From the NCBI GenBank assembly GCA_049293015.1, contig JBATSB010000098.1, forward strand, positions 1 through 64,000: a stretch of DNA of 64,000 bases. Direction: 5' to 3'. Positions 1 through 9,561 of the stretch are shown here, one piece after another. The notes beneath the pieces are model-generated. The model was not told the origin of the DNA and made no database searches. It saw nothing but the letters and a program-made list of their open reading frames with translations. Both the position numbers and the translations under genes were made by a program. This stretch comes from UBA2330 sp049293015 (GTDB taxonomy: Bacteria > Bacteroidota > Ignavibacteria > Tepidaquicellales > Tepidaquicellaceae). The first letter of the stretch is position 1; every line of letters starts with the position of its first letter.

Positions 1-2
1 CA

Positions 3-608
3 TTTAATACTGATCTGACTATCGCAGATTCAATAGCTGCAGAGATCAAAAAAAGTCTTATAGAAAAAACAGATATCGACTGTCCAGAATGTGGAAAAGA
101 AACCGGCGCAAAGATGATAAAGAAGTGGAGCCGAAATGGTCAGTTCCTTTCATGTGAAACATTCCCTAAATGTAAAGGCGCATTGCCACTTGAACTGCCG
201 ACTGAAAAAGATCTTGAAATGGCAAAAGGAGTTACCTGTGATATTTGTCAGGCACCGATGACTATCAAAGTCGGTAAGTATGGGAAATTTTATGGATGTA
301 CAAACTATCCGAAATGCAGAGGGATTAAACCTCTTACTCTGGGAATTACTTGTCCTAAGTGTGATAAGGGAGAAATACTTCAGCGTAAAGCAAAAGGCGG
401 GAGATTTTTCTATGGATGTACAAAATATCCGGACTGTGATTTTATTGCAAACACAATGCCTGTGATACAGGATTGTACTAATTGCAAAAGTAAATATCTG
501 TTAAAAAAATCTTCAAAGAAAGACGGAGATTATCTGGAATGTCCTGAGTGTAAAAGCAGATATGAAGATGAGACTGTAAAAGAAAATGAACTTTCAGAAA
601 ATGATTAA
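3..608 (+). CDS. topA: DNA topoisomerase I, C-terminal zinc-ribbon part (5' partial)
   Basis: Type IA topoisomerases relax negative supercoils; only the C-terminal tail is inside the window. The frame is open from base 3, so the first visible ATG at 114 is not the start. Four Cys4 zinc-ribbon modules follow one another: CPECG...CETFPKC, CDICQ...CTNYPKC, CPKCD...CTKYPDC and CTNCK...CPECK. The CxxYPxC pattern is characteristic of the topA C-terminal repeats that contact single-stranded DNA and RNA polymerase. The catalytic domain lies upstream of the window. A Xer recombinase starts 28 bp downstream on the same strand; topA-xer neighbourhood is common in bacteria, so co-transcription is likely. 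Confidence 0.93.
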   Translation, partial: FNTDLTIADSIAAEIKKSLIEKTDIDCPECGKETGAKMIKKWSRNGQFLSCETFPKCKGALPLELPTEKDLEMAKGVTCDICQAPMTIKVGKYGKFYGCTNYPKCRGIKPLTLGITCPKCDKGEILQRKAKGGRFFYGCTKYPDCDFIANTMPVIQDCTNCKSKYLLKKSSKKDGDYLECPECKSRYEDETVKENELSEND

Positions 609-636
609 TTTTTTGGATTAATTTAATTGAACTGTT

Positions 637-1569
637 TTGAGTAAAAGTTCAGAAGATAAAGTAAAAAGTTTTCTTGCTTATATTAAGATCAACAGAAATT
701 ATTCTGATAATACTGTTGTCTCTTACGAAAATGATCTGTCGCAGCTAATTGAGTATGCTGAAAAATCCGGATTCATTACTGCAAAAGAGAAAACAGATTT
801 TAATAATCTCGATCTTAGTTTTTTAAAATCTTTTATAGCAGAAATTTCTGATCCTTTTAAAAGGAAAGGAAAATATTCAAAAAAAAGTATTTCCAGAAAG
901 ATCTCTGTAATAAAATCATTTTACAAATATCTCTACCGCAAAAAATTCATTACCAAAAATTATTCATCTTCTCTGATCTTTCCAAAGCTTAACAAGAAAT
1001 TACCTTCTATACTTAGCGAGAGTGAATTAAATAAATTACTGGGTGAGAAATATCTGGCTGAACTTAGTATTCTTGATAAAGCTATTATAGAATTATTTTA
1101 TAGTACCGGTATCAGACTTTCTGAATTAATAAATTTAAAGTATCATAATGTTGATCAGACTAATAAAACTATTAAGGTAAAAGGAAAGGGTTCGAAAGAA
1201 AGGATTGTGCCGTTTGGAAAGGAAGCAGATATTTCAATAAGAAATTATCTGAAGATAAGAGATATTTGTAATATCAATAATATTGATAATCTGTTTATGG
1301 ATAATGCAGGTAAAATACTTTATCCTATGAAAGTAAACAGAATGATTAAAAAAAATCTGTCATTAGTAACACAAAGCAGTAAGAGATCTCCGCATGTTTT
1401 AAGACATTCATTTGCTACTCATCTTCTTGATAACGGAGCGGACATCCGCGCTGTAAAAGATCTTCTCGGGCATGAAAGTCTTTCCACTACACAGGTCTAT
1501 ACTCACATCACTCCCGAACGTTTGAAAAAAGTTTACAAACAAGCTCACCCAAGATCAAAAGAACTATAA
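637..1569 (+). CDS. Tyrosine recombinase, XerC/XerD type
   Basis: A 310-residue site-specific recombinase, the usual Xer length. An N-terminal SAM-like core-binding domain (about residues 8-105) precedes the catalytic domain. The catalytic set is visible: Arg about 159 in STGIRLSEL, Lys in KGKGSKERIV, His253-x-x-Arg256 in HVLRHSF, His about 279 in LGHESLS and Tyr about 288 in TQVYTHI. Xer proteins resolve chromosome dimers at dif during division. XerC and XerD cannot be told apart by eye, so no symbol is given. The start is TTG at 637, because no ATG fits before the conserved N-terminal domain. It follows topA by 28 bp. No attachment site or mobile cargo is next to it, which favours a housekeeping role. 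Confidence 0.9.
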   Translation: MSKSSEDKVKSFLAYIKINRNYSDNTVVSYENDLSQLIEYAEKSGFITAKEKTDFNNLDLSFLKSFIAEISDPFKRKGKYSKKSISRKISVIKSFYKYLYRKKFITKNYSSSLIFPKLNKKLPSILSESELNKLLGEKYLAELSILDKAIIELFYSTGIRLSELINLKYHNVDQTNKTIKVKGKGSKERIVPFGKEADISIRNYLKIRDICNINNIDNLFMDNAGKILYPMKVNRMIKKNLSLVTQSSKRSPHVLRHSFATHLLDNGADIRAVKDLLGHESLSTTQVYTHITPERLKKVYKQAHPRSKEL

Positions 1570-1601
1570 TAAAATTTACACTCATTCCATATCTAAAAAG
1601 A

Positions 1602-2201
1602 TTAGATAACTTTGAAGCAAACTTTAAGCAGGTAATAAATAATTATTATAGCAGATGTAATTAAGAATGCCTGAAGTGAGCGTCTTTCAGATTTGAATCC
1701 GCTTTTGACATTTAAATCCAGATCAGAGATTATGTGTGAAGGAAGTTTTTTAAATTTTGGAAAAAACCTGCCTACATTTTTTACATAATCAGAATAAACA
1801 TTTGTAAATTTTAACTGAAGGAATTCTTCTTCGGCAAGTACAATGCAATGATACTGAAATGCAAAAAAGAATAAAGCAAAGATCTGCAGATATGGAAATA
1901 ATGCATTGCTCATAATTCCAATACCAATGTAGATCATTATGTTTCCAAGGTATAATGGATTTCTTATCACAGAATAAGGTCCCTGAGTTACAAGATAAGT
2001 TCCGCCGACTCCTGAAGTCGTACGGGTTTCACTACCTGCAAAGCTGACTGACCATATTCTAATTATCTCACCTGATAAAGCTATTATAAATCCAATGATG
2101 ATAGTGGTAAGTGTCGGTTCCATAAATAGTATCATCGCGAAAACAAACGGTAACGGAATGTAACTTCTGTATTTAAAAAATATACTGCCTAAATTTTTCA
2201 T
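1602..2201 (-). CDS. Isoprenylcysteine carboxyl methyltransferase-like membrane protein
   Basis: A 199-residue integral membrane protein of the ICMT/phospholipid methyltransferase superfamily. The family signature is present: GPYSVIRNPLYLGN in the middle and a later AEEEFL followed by Y-xx-Y, which in relatives form the S-adenosylmethionine pocket. About five hydrophobic segments are visible, the last near the C-terminus. The bacterial substrate is not known from sequence; isoprenoid, phospholipid or small thiols have all been found for relatives. It is the last gene of the minus-strand run GH2-like, smc, HAD, methyltransferase, 52 bp after the HAD gene. It converges on the xer gene with 32 bp between stops and no obvious terminator hairpin. 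Confidence 0.8.
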   Translation of the reverse strand: MKNLGSIFFKYRSYIPLPFVFAMILFMEPTLTTIIIGFIIALSGEIIRIWSVSFAGSETRTTSGVGGTYLVTQGPYSVIRNPLYLGNIMIYIGIGIMSNALFPYLQIFALFFFAFQYHCIVLAEEEFLQLKFTNVYSDYVKNVGRFFPKFKKLPSHIISDLDLNVKSGFKSERRSLQAFLITSAIIIIYYLLKVCFKVI

Positions 2202-2253
2202 GATAAAATTAATTTATTAAATTATTTACTTGAACAGTTCTTGAGGAAATTTC

Positions 2254-2991
2254 TTAGCCACCCATCAGAACATCTCTGCGTCTGACTAATGCTTCATTTC
2301 TTTGCTTTATAAATTTATTATTCTCCGGCTTGATGAGCTTACTAATAATATCACTGAAATCATCAAATTCAAAATAAGTAATATTATTTTTCCAGCAGTA
2401 CGAAGCAAGTTTTCCTTTTGCAAATACAATATCTGCAAAGCCGCTGACACACTGGTCAGAAATACCGTCACCGATATAAACTGATATCTCATTTCCCAGA
2501 TCATTTGTATTGCTGATCAGAATATTTCTTTTACATGTATTACAAAGCTTGCAATAATCATCTGTATAGGGATAAAAAATTTCTAATTTATCAGAGTCAG
2601 GATTATTAATTCTTTCCCCTGAAAAATATTTCGAACTAATTTTTTCCCGCCGTAACTCTTTGTGTATGTACAAATCAAAAATGTCACTAACTATAAAAAG
2701 CTCATGGTCATTTTCTTTACAGAATGAAATAAATTCTTTAAATGAGTTTTTAGTTTTTATCAGATCAAAATCAGAGTCAGAAATTTCTAAAGGAAAATTA
2801 CTAACAAGATCATAAATATGAGAAAAGTATTCACGGGTACTTAAGTTTTCAGAGTTATAACTTTCTTCTATCTCAGCCAGGGTTTTAAAACTTTTTTCAG
2901 GTATGAAATTTTTTAAAGAATTAATAATTGAATCGCTGTCTGATAAAATTATTCTGAATTCGCAGAATATCTTAAGCCTGTAACTTTTCAT
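2254..2991 (-). CDS. HAD-superfamily MtnX-like protein with degenerate catalytic motif
   Basis: A 245-residue protein resembling the MtnX/phosphoserine-phosphatase-like branch of the HAD superfamily. Motif II lies in ELFIVSDIF and the acidic motif IV in YIGDGISDQC, and a CxxCxxC cluster (CKLCNTCKR) typical of this branch is present. Motif I is abnormal: where relatives have F-C-D-F-D-G-T, this protein reads F-C-E11-F-R13-I-I15. The nucleophilic Asp, the acid/base Asp and the Thr are all replaced. It is therefore probably not a working phosphatase and may have a binding or regulatory role (inference). Its ATG lies inside the 3' end of smc (20-bp overlap), indicating translational coupling. I re-translated the start region by hand and the substitution holds. 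Confidence 0.78.
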   Translation of the reverse strand: MKSYRLKIFCEFRIILSDSDSIINSLKNFIPEKSFKTLAEIEESYNSENLSTREYFSHIYDLVSNFPLEISDSDFDLIKTKNSFKEFISFCKENDHELFIVSDIFDLYIHKELRREKISSKYFSGERINNPDSDKLEIFYPYTDDYCKLCNTCKRNILISNTNDLGNEISVYIGDGISDQCVSGFADIVFAKGKLASYCWKNNITYFEFDDFSDIISKLIKPENNKFIKQRNEALVRRRDVLMGG

Positions 2992-5900
2992 CAGTCTTAA
3001 ATTTTGTCTCGACTATAGTTGTGATACCGGCTTCCTGCATAGTTACTCCATAAAGTCTGTCAACAGATTCCATAGTTCTTTCGTTATGAGTGATCAATAT
3101 GAATTGAGTATTGTCTGCAAATTTTCTGATCATGTTGTTAAATCTTCCCAGATTAGCAACGTCGAGCGGAGCATCTACTTCATCTAATACGCAGAAAGGT
3201 GATGGTTTTACTAGATAAATTGCAAACAGAAGTGCTATCGCAGTAAGTGTTTTTTCACCTCCCGACAATAACTCAATTGACGTAGGTCTCTTTCCTCTTG
3301 GTTTAGCAATGATCTCAATCTTTGCTTCAAGAGGATCTTCTTCTTTTTTACCTTCTTCAGTTTCCTCATGAACGATCCTTAGATTAGCTTCATCTCCTTC
3401 CGAAAAAAGTTCTTTGAAAATCCGGATGAAATTTTCCCTGATGAGTTCAAAAGTAGTTAGAAATCTTTCACGGGCTTCTTTATTTATCCGGTCAATTGTT
3501 TTTCTGATATCTTTCTCGGATTCAAGAAGATCATCTCTTTGCTCAATCAGTTTTTCAAGATCTGCTTTTTCATTTTCAAAATCTTCAAAAAGCATTTGCT
3601 GATATCCGCCTCCAAGCTTTTTCAGCCTTTCGCTCAGAGTATCAATTTCTTTTTTTGAAATTAAAAGATCGAAGTCTTCATAATTAAAAGAATCAATATG
3701 AACACTTTCATTTATAGAAATATCCTTTTCATATTTTCTGAAAATATAATCTTTTACCTGTCCTGATTTAATTTCATTCTCTTTGATCTTGACCTGTGCA
3801 TTTATAAGCTTTTGTGAAACAGCATCAAAGTCAAGCCTGTTCTGCCTTTGAAGTAAGTCGATCTTATGCTGTTCAGTTTTTTTATCTTCATACAACATTT
3901 TCTCATCTTCAAGACGTCTGTTAATAACTGACAATTCCTCAGTTATTATTTTAAGTCTGCTCTTATTGCTCTCTAATGTTTCACTCAGAATCTGTAGCTT
4001 TCCATTATTCTCAACAATATTATCAGTATTTATTTTTATCTGTTTCTCATTAAATGAAAGAGTATTGGATATACGAATTTTATTTTGCTCTTCATTTTTA
4101 TATTCATTTTTCAGTTTAGTAAATTCAAGATTGAAATTATTATAATCAGAAGATTCCTGAGAAAAGTTTTTTTCAATTTCATTGAATTCATCAGTAAGAA
4201 AGAGAAGCTCTTTATCAATATTGAATTGTTCATTCTCAACTTTATTAAGTTCAGCGATCTGCAGATCTATATTTTTGCTAAGCTCTTTATTAGATTCAGA
4301 AATAGAATTATAAGAAGATTCATTTACAGTTTCAGACTTATTAATTTGCTCATTCTTAAATTCAAGCTTTGAAATTTCATTTTGAAGTCGGGTAATTTCA
4401 TTTCTCAGATCAGTGCTGATCTTTCTTTGTGCATCGACAGGTACAGATTCAAATTCAATATTGAGAGAAGTCCTTTCTTCTTTTAAAACAATGACTTTAT
4501 CTTTTATCAACTCTATAGAATTGTCAATAGCGTCAATTACTTTTTGTCTGCCAAGTCTTACAGACTCTTCATTTACTTTGCCGCCCGACCTGATGAATCC
4601 TTTAGTGACAATATCACCTTCGAGCGTGATGAATTTATAATAATTATCTTCAGAAAGTAATTTAGCAGTTTTGTAATTATCTACAATAATATATTCGTCA
4701 AGAATATATTTCATAAGTTTGAGATGTTTGTCATCATTGCATTTTACATATTCATCTGCAAATCCGAATACGCCTTTATCCTTTATAAAATCAGGCTTTT
4801 CCTCAATGAAGTTGAAATATTCAAAAGTCTTAAAATTCAGAAGGTCATTTAAGATAAATGTTACCTTACCTTTCTGATTTTCCTCAAGTTTATCAATTAA
4901 TAAATTCAGATCATTTGAATCATCAACGATCATGTAATTAGAAATTTCACCTAGTGCGGTCTCGATTGCAATCTTAAATTTATCTTCTACTTCGATAGCA
5001 TCAAGTATTGTAGAAATATTCTTTTCCTTCTCTTCATGTAACAGAAATTTTATTCCTTCTGCATAATCATCAATATTTTCAGACAGCTCTCTCAGATGGT
5101 CAGCTTTATTCTGGAGTTTGTGAAATTCTATGTCAAGCTCCTGCAACTCTTTATCCTTCGCGACCAAAGTCTTTCCTAATGCAGCTTTTTGATTCTCTAT
5201 ATCCTTTAGAATCTTATCAGAAACTTTGAGTTCGTCATTTAATCCGTTTATATCAGATTCAAATTTATTAATTGCTTTACCAATATCTTCAGACTGAATC
5301 AACAGTTCAGAGTTTAAAGTAGAAAGTTTTTCAAGCTGTATCAGGTTATTCTCAAAAATAATTTTATTTTTCTGATATAGTTCTTTTTTATCATTAACAA
5401 TCTTTACAGATTCTTTTGCATTTTTAGCAAGCTCAAGCATTTCATTTTTCTTTTCATTTATTACTTTAATGCTTGTTTCAACTTTAGACTTTTTATCTGC
5501 AAGCGAACCTTCGGAAATATCAATTGTATTTGCAAGTACTTTTACTTTCTGAGATAATTCTTCTTCCTTTTCTTTATTTCTTAAAATATTTGACTCAAGA
5601 TTTTCGTTGTCTTTTTTCAGTCGATCATTGTTAGCTGTAAAATTGCTGATCTTTTCTTCAGTAACAAGATTTTCTCTTTCAATAATATTTGCTGACTCGC
5701 GGATAGAGTCGTGTTCGTCAGTTAATTTTAAAATTGTTTCATCGAGAGCTGAAAGTTCTGTTCTGAATACATCAAGATTTTCATCATTTGATTTCACTTC
5801 GATTGCAAGTGATTCTTTAAGCTTTATATTATCATCTTCTTTTTCATGAATATCTGTAATCTCTCTGACCAGTGATTCATATTCAAATTTACCGGTTTTA

Positions 5901-6580
5901 AGTTCGAGCGATTTTAATTCTTCCGATACGATCTTAGCTTCTTCATTTCGTTTTGCCTGACGTTCGAGAGCATTTACATTTCGCTGCTTTTCTCTGATAA
6001 TGTCATTCACTCTGTGAAGTGATTCATGAACTGCATCGAGTCTGTTGAAAGTGAGATCTCTGTTATGTTTGTAGGAAACAACGCCGGCAGCTTCTTCGAA
6101 GAGTTTTCTTCTTTCGTGTTTTACGTCTGATAAAATGGTTTCAACCATTTTTAGCTCGATGACGGAGTAAGCGTCGGGACCGATTCCCGTGTCTATGAAT
6201 AATTCCTTTATGTCCTTAAGGCGGACTTTGGTGCCGTTGAGGTAGTATTCGGTTTCACCGCTTCTGTAAAATCTTCTTGCTATCTGAACTTCAGAATATT
6301 CTGTTGGAAGTATATTTTTATTATTTTGGATTGTAACAGCAACTTCTGCAACACTCAATGGTTTTCTGAATTTTGTACCATTAAATACGACGTCTTCTCT
6401 TTTACCGCTTCTTAGTACTTTGTCTCCCTGCTCACCAAGAACCCATCTTAATGCATCTACAATATTTGATTTACCTGAACCGTTTGGACCGACTATAGCC
6501 GATACACCACTGTCAAACTCGATAGTAGTTTTGTCTGCAAACGATTTAAAACCAAATATTTCTATCTTGGATAAATACAA
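2972..6580 (-). CDS. smc: Chromosome segregation protein SMC
   Basis: A full-length SMC ATPase of 1202 residues, the usual size for bacterial SMC. The N-terminal head has Walker A GPNGSGKS (residues 31-38). Two long coiled-coil arms flank a hinge at roughly 500-690, and the C-terminal head carries the ABC signature LSGGEKT (about 1105) and Walker B/D-loop VLDEVDAPLD (about 1132). SMC dimers with ScpA/ScpB load on DNA near the origin and organise sister chromosomes; neither partner is in this window. It starts 19 bp after the end of the GH2-like gene and overlaps the HAD gene by 20 bp, so it sits in the middle of a probable four-gene transcript. Confidence 0.97.
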   Translation of the reverse strand: MYLSKIEIFGFKSFADKTTIEFDSGVSAIVGPNGSGKSNIVDALRWVLGEQGDKVLRSGKREDVVFNGTKFRKPLSVAEVAVTIQNNKNILPTEYSEVQIARRFYRSGETEYYLNGTKVRLKDIKELFIDTGIGPDAYSVIELKMVETILSDVKHERRKLFEEAAGVVSYKHNRDLTFNRLDAVHESLHRVNDIIREKQRNVNALERQAKRNEEAKIVSEELKSLELKTGKFEYESLVREITDIHEKEDDNIKLKESLAIEVKSNDENLDVFRTELSALDETILKLTDEHDSIRESANIIERENLVTEEKISNFTANNDRLKKDNENLESNILRNKEKEEELSQKVKVLANTIDISEGSLADKKSKVETSIKVINEKKNEMLELAKNAKESVKIVNDKKELYQKNKIIFENNLIQLEKLSTLNSELLIQSEDIGKAINKFESDINGLNDELKVSDKILKDIENQKAALGKTLVAKDKELQELDIEFHKLQNKADHLRELSENIDDYAEGIKFLLHEEKEKNISTILDAIEVEDKFKIAIETALGEISNYMIVDDSNDLNLLIDKLEENQKGKVTFILNDLLNFKTFEYFNFIEEKPDFIKDKGVFGFADEYVKCNDDKHLKLMKYILDEYIIVDNYKTAKLLSEDNYYKFITLEGDIVTKGFIRSGGKVNEESVRLGRQKVIDAIDNSIELIKDKVIVLKEERTSLNIEFESVPVDAQRKISTDLRNEITRLQNEISKLEFKNEQINKSETVNESSYNSISESNKELSKNIDLQIAELNKVENEQFNIDKELLFLTDEFNEIEKNFSQESSDYNNFNLEFTKLKNEYKNEEQNKIRISNTLSFNEKQIKINTDNIVENNGKLQILSETLESNKSRLKIITEELSVINRRLEDEKMLYEDKKTEQHKIDLLQRQNRLDFDAVSQKLINAQVKIKENEIKSGQVKDYIFRKYEKDISINESVHIDSFNYEDFDLLISKKEIDTLSERLKKLGGGYQQMLFEDFENEKADLEKLIEQRDDLLESEKDIRKTIDRINKEARERFLTTFELIRENFIRIFKELFSEGDEANLRIVHEETEEGKKEEDPLEAKIEIIAKPRGKRPTSIELLSGGEKTLTAIALLFAIYLVKPSPFCVLDEVDAPLDVANLGRFNNMIRKFADNTQFILITHNERTMESVDRLYGVTMQEAGITTIVETKFKTDEKLQA

Positions 6581-6599
6581 TAATTTTTAATAATTATTA

Positions 6600-9212
6600 T
6601 TAAGATGTTAAGTTTGTTATCAGATCATAAGTCTCTAGAGCACCTGTAAAGAAATAAAAATAGCTGTATACGAGTGAAAAGAATATTATTATAATGGCAA
6701 TTCCATAAAGGTAAACTCTTCCTGTCCTGATGTCAAATAGAGTTTTAGCTCCAATTATGATTCTGTTCAGACTGAAGATCATTAGTATTCCAAAAAGCCA
6801 TAATGACAGCTTAATATAAACCGGGTTAGTCTCAGCCAGTTTATACAGTACTGTACCAATTATTAAAAATATCAACATAGGTAATGTGGACCAGATGCAT
6901 ACAGTGTAAATGATCTTAAAATAAGATTTTCCTTTTGTATAGAAAGATATAAAATATAATAAAAAAGATATTAAGAAAGTTAATAATATATTCAGGAATG
7001 ACAGAGCAGATATGAGATAAAATTTATTATTTACTATCTCGCTGAAATATATTTTGGAATCATTATTTGTAAATATTTTTGAAAGAAGTATATCAAAGGA
7101 GTTGTTATCATTAAAAAAGTATAGAACTGAGGACAGAAAAATTCCTATTCCGACTGAAATACTTAGCACCATTAATAAGTTGTAACCTCTTGATATAATC
7201 ATCTGATCTTTGACCAAAGTAAAAAAGTAAGTAGGTTTATAAAGACATCTTATAAGACCAGATCTGAATTTTCGGTCTTTATTAATAAAAAAAGCAAAAG
7301 TCATCATTAACAAAATTCCGATGATAGTAAAAACATAAGGAAATTCAGTTATATAATTTCCTTCCTGAATCCTGGAAAGGTCTTCATTGTTTAAAAGTCT
7401 TTTTACAAAATTAGTTGAAAGCTTTTGCTCTCTGTTAAAAGTAGTAATTCCGTTAGTCTTTAAATGAGGATTGATATCCAAAGGATAATTTAATGGATTT
7501 TCTGAATTCCAGTCAGCATAAGATGACATAAAATTTCCAAAAAAAGACTTAGATGCAGAAGGATAAAGTTCTTTAAAAAACTTTACCTGCGACTCCTGAG
7601 ACCTGATATCACTAAAGCCGTTACTGTTGCCGTTTTGAATATTAATACCATAGTATGACAGGAAATATGCTCTGTTCTTTCTGTTGGAAACCGGGCTGGC
7701 TTTATTTGTCAGTTCAGCAATATCATTTTTAATAGTATTATAATCTTGCTGATAAAAATTTATCCCTACAAAATCTACAAGCTCAGAACAAATATCAGAA
7801 TTAAATGGTCTGGAAGTATAATACTTGAATCTACTGTTTAAAGAATCAATGATATTGACAGCGGACTTTACATATTCTAAAGACGAACCTGAAGAAACAT
7901 CAAAATCATTTCCAAGTCCCCAGGCAAAAATGCTCGGCTCATTTCTGTCCCTTTTAATGATCTCAGTAAGATAATCCAAAACTGAATTAACAAATCTTTC
8001 TTCATTAAAATAATGTGTCGATATTTCATTGAGAGGAATTTCCTGCAGCAGAAATAATCCAATACGATTACATACATTTACTATATAAGGATGTGAGGTC
8101 CTGCCTGGTACTCTTACTGCATTAAAACCTAGTGCCTTTATATTTTGCAGATCTTTTTCTACCTCTTTATAAGACAGTGCAGATGCAATACCGGGCATGT
8201 CTTCATAGTAATTTATACCTTTAAGACTGATCTGTTTCCCGCTTTGGAAGATCTGATCATTACTTTTTGTTAGGTCATTAAATCCGGTTTCTGATATAGA
8301 TTCATCAATAATATTACCTGATTTATCTGTTATTTGAATTTTCAGTAAATAAAGTTCGGGAGTTTCAGGCGACCATAATACCGGATTACTGATGGAAATA
8401 AAATTTTCAGCCTTAATTGTATTGTTATCCACCATTTCAAACAGGACAGGTTCTGATGAAAAGATTTCCTCTTCATTAGATTTTTTGGTTAGAGTTGTTT
8501 TTACAAAAAACTCTTTCATAGAAAGTGAATCGCTCAAGTCTTTTAATAATGTGGATTTTACCTCTATATAATTTGTTAGTTTTAAGGAAAGAAGATTATC
8601 TATTTTATATTTAATATAATTATTATAGACAAAAACTTTTGGAACAGCTATTAAATAGATATCTTTATCAATTCCTCCAAAAACTCTTGAATAATTAATT
8701 TGGTCAGACAGAGGAGTTGTATTCCTGAAATTAAGGCTGCTGTTAATGCTTATAGTAATTTCAGTTTGTGAAGTCACAATTCCGTCTGACAACGGAACAA
8801 TAATAGGGGAATATCCACCGGTATGACTTGAGACGAAGTTGTTATTTATTTTGATCTCGGATTCATAATTGATCCCTTCAGCTACAAAAATAAAGCTTTT
8901 TGTTTTCAGGATCTCCGGGTCGATTGTGATCTTTTTTCTAAAAAATGCTTTGCCGGAAAAATCATAAGCCAGCGGGACATTGAAAGTTGAATAAGATTTG
9001 CCTTCATTAAAAGAAGCTTCCCAGGGACCATTGAGACTAATCTTTTCACGGGTTTCACTGTTAAAAAATAATCCGACATCAGAAATATCTGTTTCAGCCG
9101 GTCTTTCAAATACTTTTATTTGAGCAGAAAGTGAAGCAGAATTTAATAAGATAAGGAGTAAAAAAAATAACTTACCTGTTAATTGTTTTAAAATAATAGA
9201 AATATTCATCAA
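6600..9212 (-). CDS. Membrane-anchored glycoside hydrolase family 2-like protein, probably catalytically inactive
   Basis: An 870-residue protein with a signal sequence (about 1-30, ending SLSAQ). Beta-sandwich domains of GH2 type follow (LNGPWEASF, then FFRKKITI), then a TIM barrel (about 325-600), then six or so transmembrane helices from about 625 to the end. Barrel landmarks such as GFNAVRVPG and NEPSIFAWG are clear. The acid/base position of the GNE motif reads G-N-D (about 435), and the SEYG nucleophile motif appears as S-Y-Y-G (about 521). Both catalytic glutamates thus look lost. The membrane tail is not typical of GH2 enzymes. It may be a carbohydrate-binding sensor or scaffold (inference). 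It precedes smc by 19 bp and is probably co-transcribed with it. Confidence 0.75.
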   Translation of the reverse strand: MMNISIILKQLTGKLFFLLLILLNSASLSAQIKVFERPAETDISDVGLFFNSETREKISLNGPWEASFNEGKSYSTFNVPLAYDFSGKAFFRKKITIDPEILKTKSFIFVAEGINYESEIKINNNFVSSHTGGYSPIIVPLSDGIVTSQTEITISINSSLNFRNTTPLSDQINYSRVFGGIDKDIYLIAVPKVFVYNNYIKYKIDNLLSLKLTNYIEVKSTLLKDLSDSLSMKEFFVKTTLTKKSNEEEIFSSEPVLFEMVDNNTIKAENFISISNPVLWSPETPELYLLKIQITDKSGNIIDESISETGFNDLTKSNDQIFQSGKQISLKGINYYEDMPGIASALSYKEVEKDLQNIKALGFNAVRVPGRTSHPYIVNVCNRIGLFLLQEIPLNEISTHYFNEERFVNSVLDYLTEIIKRDRNEPSIFAWGLGNDFDVSSGSSLEYVKSAVNIIDSLNSRFKYYTSRPFNSDICSELVDFVGINFYQQDYNTIKNDIAELTNKASPVSNRKNRAYFLSYYGINIQNGNSNGFSDIRSQESQVKFFKELYPSASKSFFGNFMSSYADWNSENPLNYPLDINPHLKTNGITTFNREQKLSTNFVKRLLNNEDLSRIQEGNYITEFPYVFTIIGILLMMTFAFFINKDRKFRSGLIRCLYKPTYFFTLVKDQMIISRGYNLLMVLSISVGIGIFLSSVLYFFNDNNSFDILLSKIFTNNDSKIYFSEIVNNKFYLISALSFLNILLTFLISFLLYFISFYTKGKSYFKIIYTVCIWSTLPMLIFLIIGTVLYKLAETNPVYIKLSLWLFGILMIFSLNRIIIGAKTLFDIRTGRVYLYGIAIIIIFFSLVYSYFYFFTGALETYDLITNLTS

Positions 9213-9343
9213 TGATTTAAAAGATATGCAAATATAACAAATAGCATAAGGAATTTAAAGTATTGAATTATAAAGTATCTTTTTAGTATGATACATTAAT
9301 ATTTCATTTTTTTTGAATTAGCTGGTCTTAAAACATTGGAATT

Positions 9344-9409
9344 GCCTTAAAGACTCTAAGACTCAAAGTTTAAAAACATTTAAAATTAAATTCTTTGAGC
9401 CTTTGAGGC
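9344..9409. repeat. Dispersed palindromic element, family 2, copy a
   Basis: The left arm (GCCTTAAAGACTCTAAGAC...) and the right arm (...TTTGAGCCTTTGAGGC) are imperfect reverse complements around an AT-rich centre. Related copies lie at 28664-28745, 28815-28843 (right half only), 32917-33090 and 63700-63772. All are intergenic. The rest of 9213-9501 shows no gene. Confidence 0.8.
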
Positions 9410-9501
9410 AAAATTTGTATTTGTAATTTTGGAAAATCTAAGGAAAATGAATACGGGTGGATCTTTTAAAAAAATCGAGACTAAGAATGTAAGATATAAT
9501 T

Positions 9502-9535
9502 AAAAAACCCGGAGCTCCTGTTAAGGAGCATCCGG
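9502..9535 (-). terminator. Intrinsic terminator of the T9SS cargo gene
   Basis: CCGGA-GCTCCT pairs with AGGAGC-(A)-TCCGG around a GTTA loop, giving an 11-bp stem with one bulge. Read on the minus strand it is followed by a run of six T. It lies 27 bp past the stop of the cargo gene that ends at 9562. Confidence 0.9.
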
Positions 9536-9561
9536 ATTTAGCGGAAAGCAAGCAAGCAATT

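Noticed and set aside
637..1569. Xer-type recombinase as integrase of an island
   Set aside because: It sits right behind topA with no attachment repeats or cargo, and has the size and motifs of a housekeeping Xer protein.
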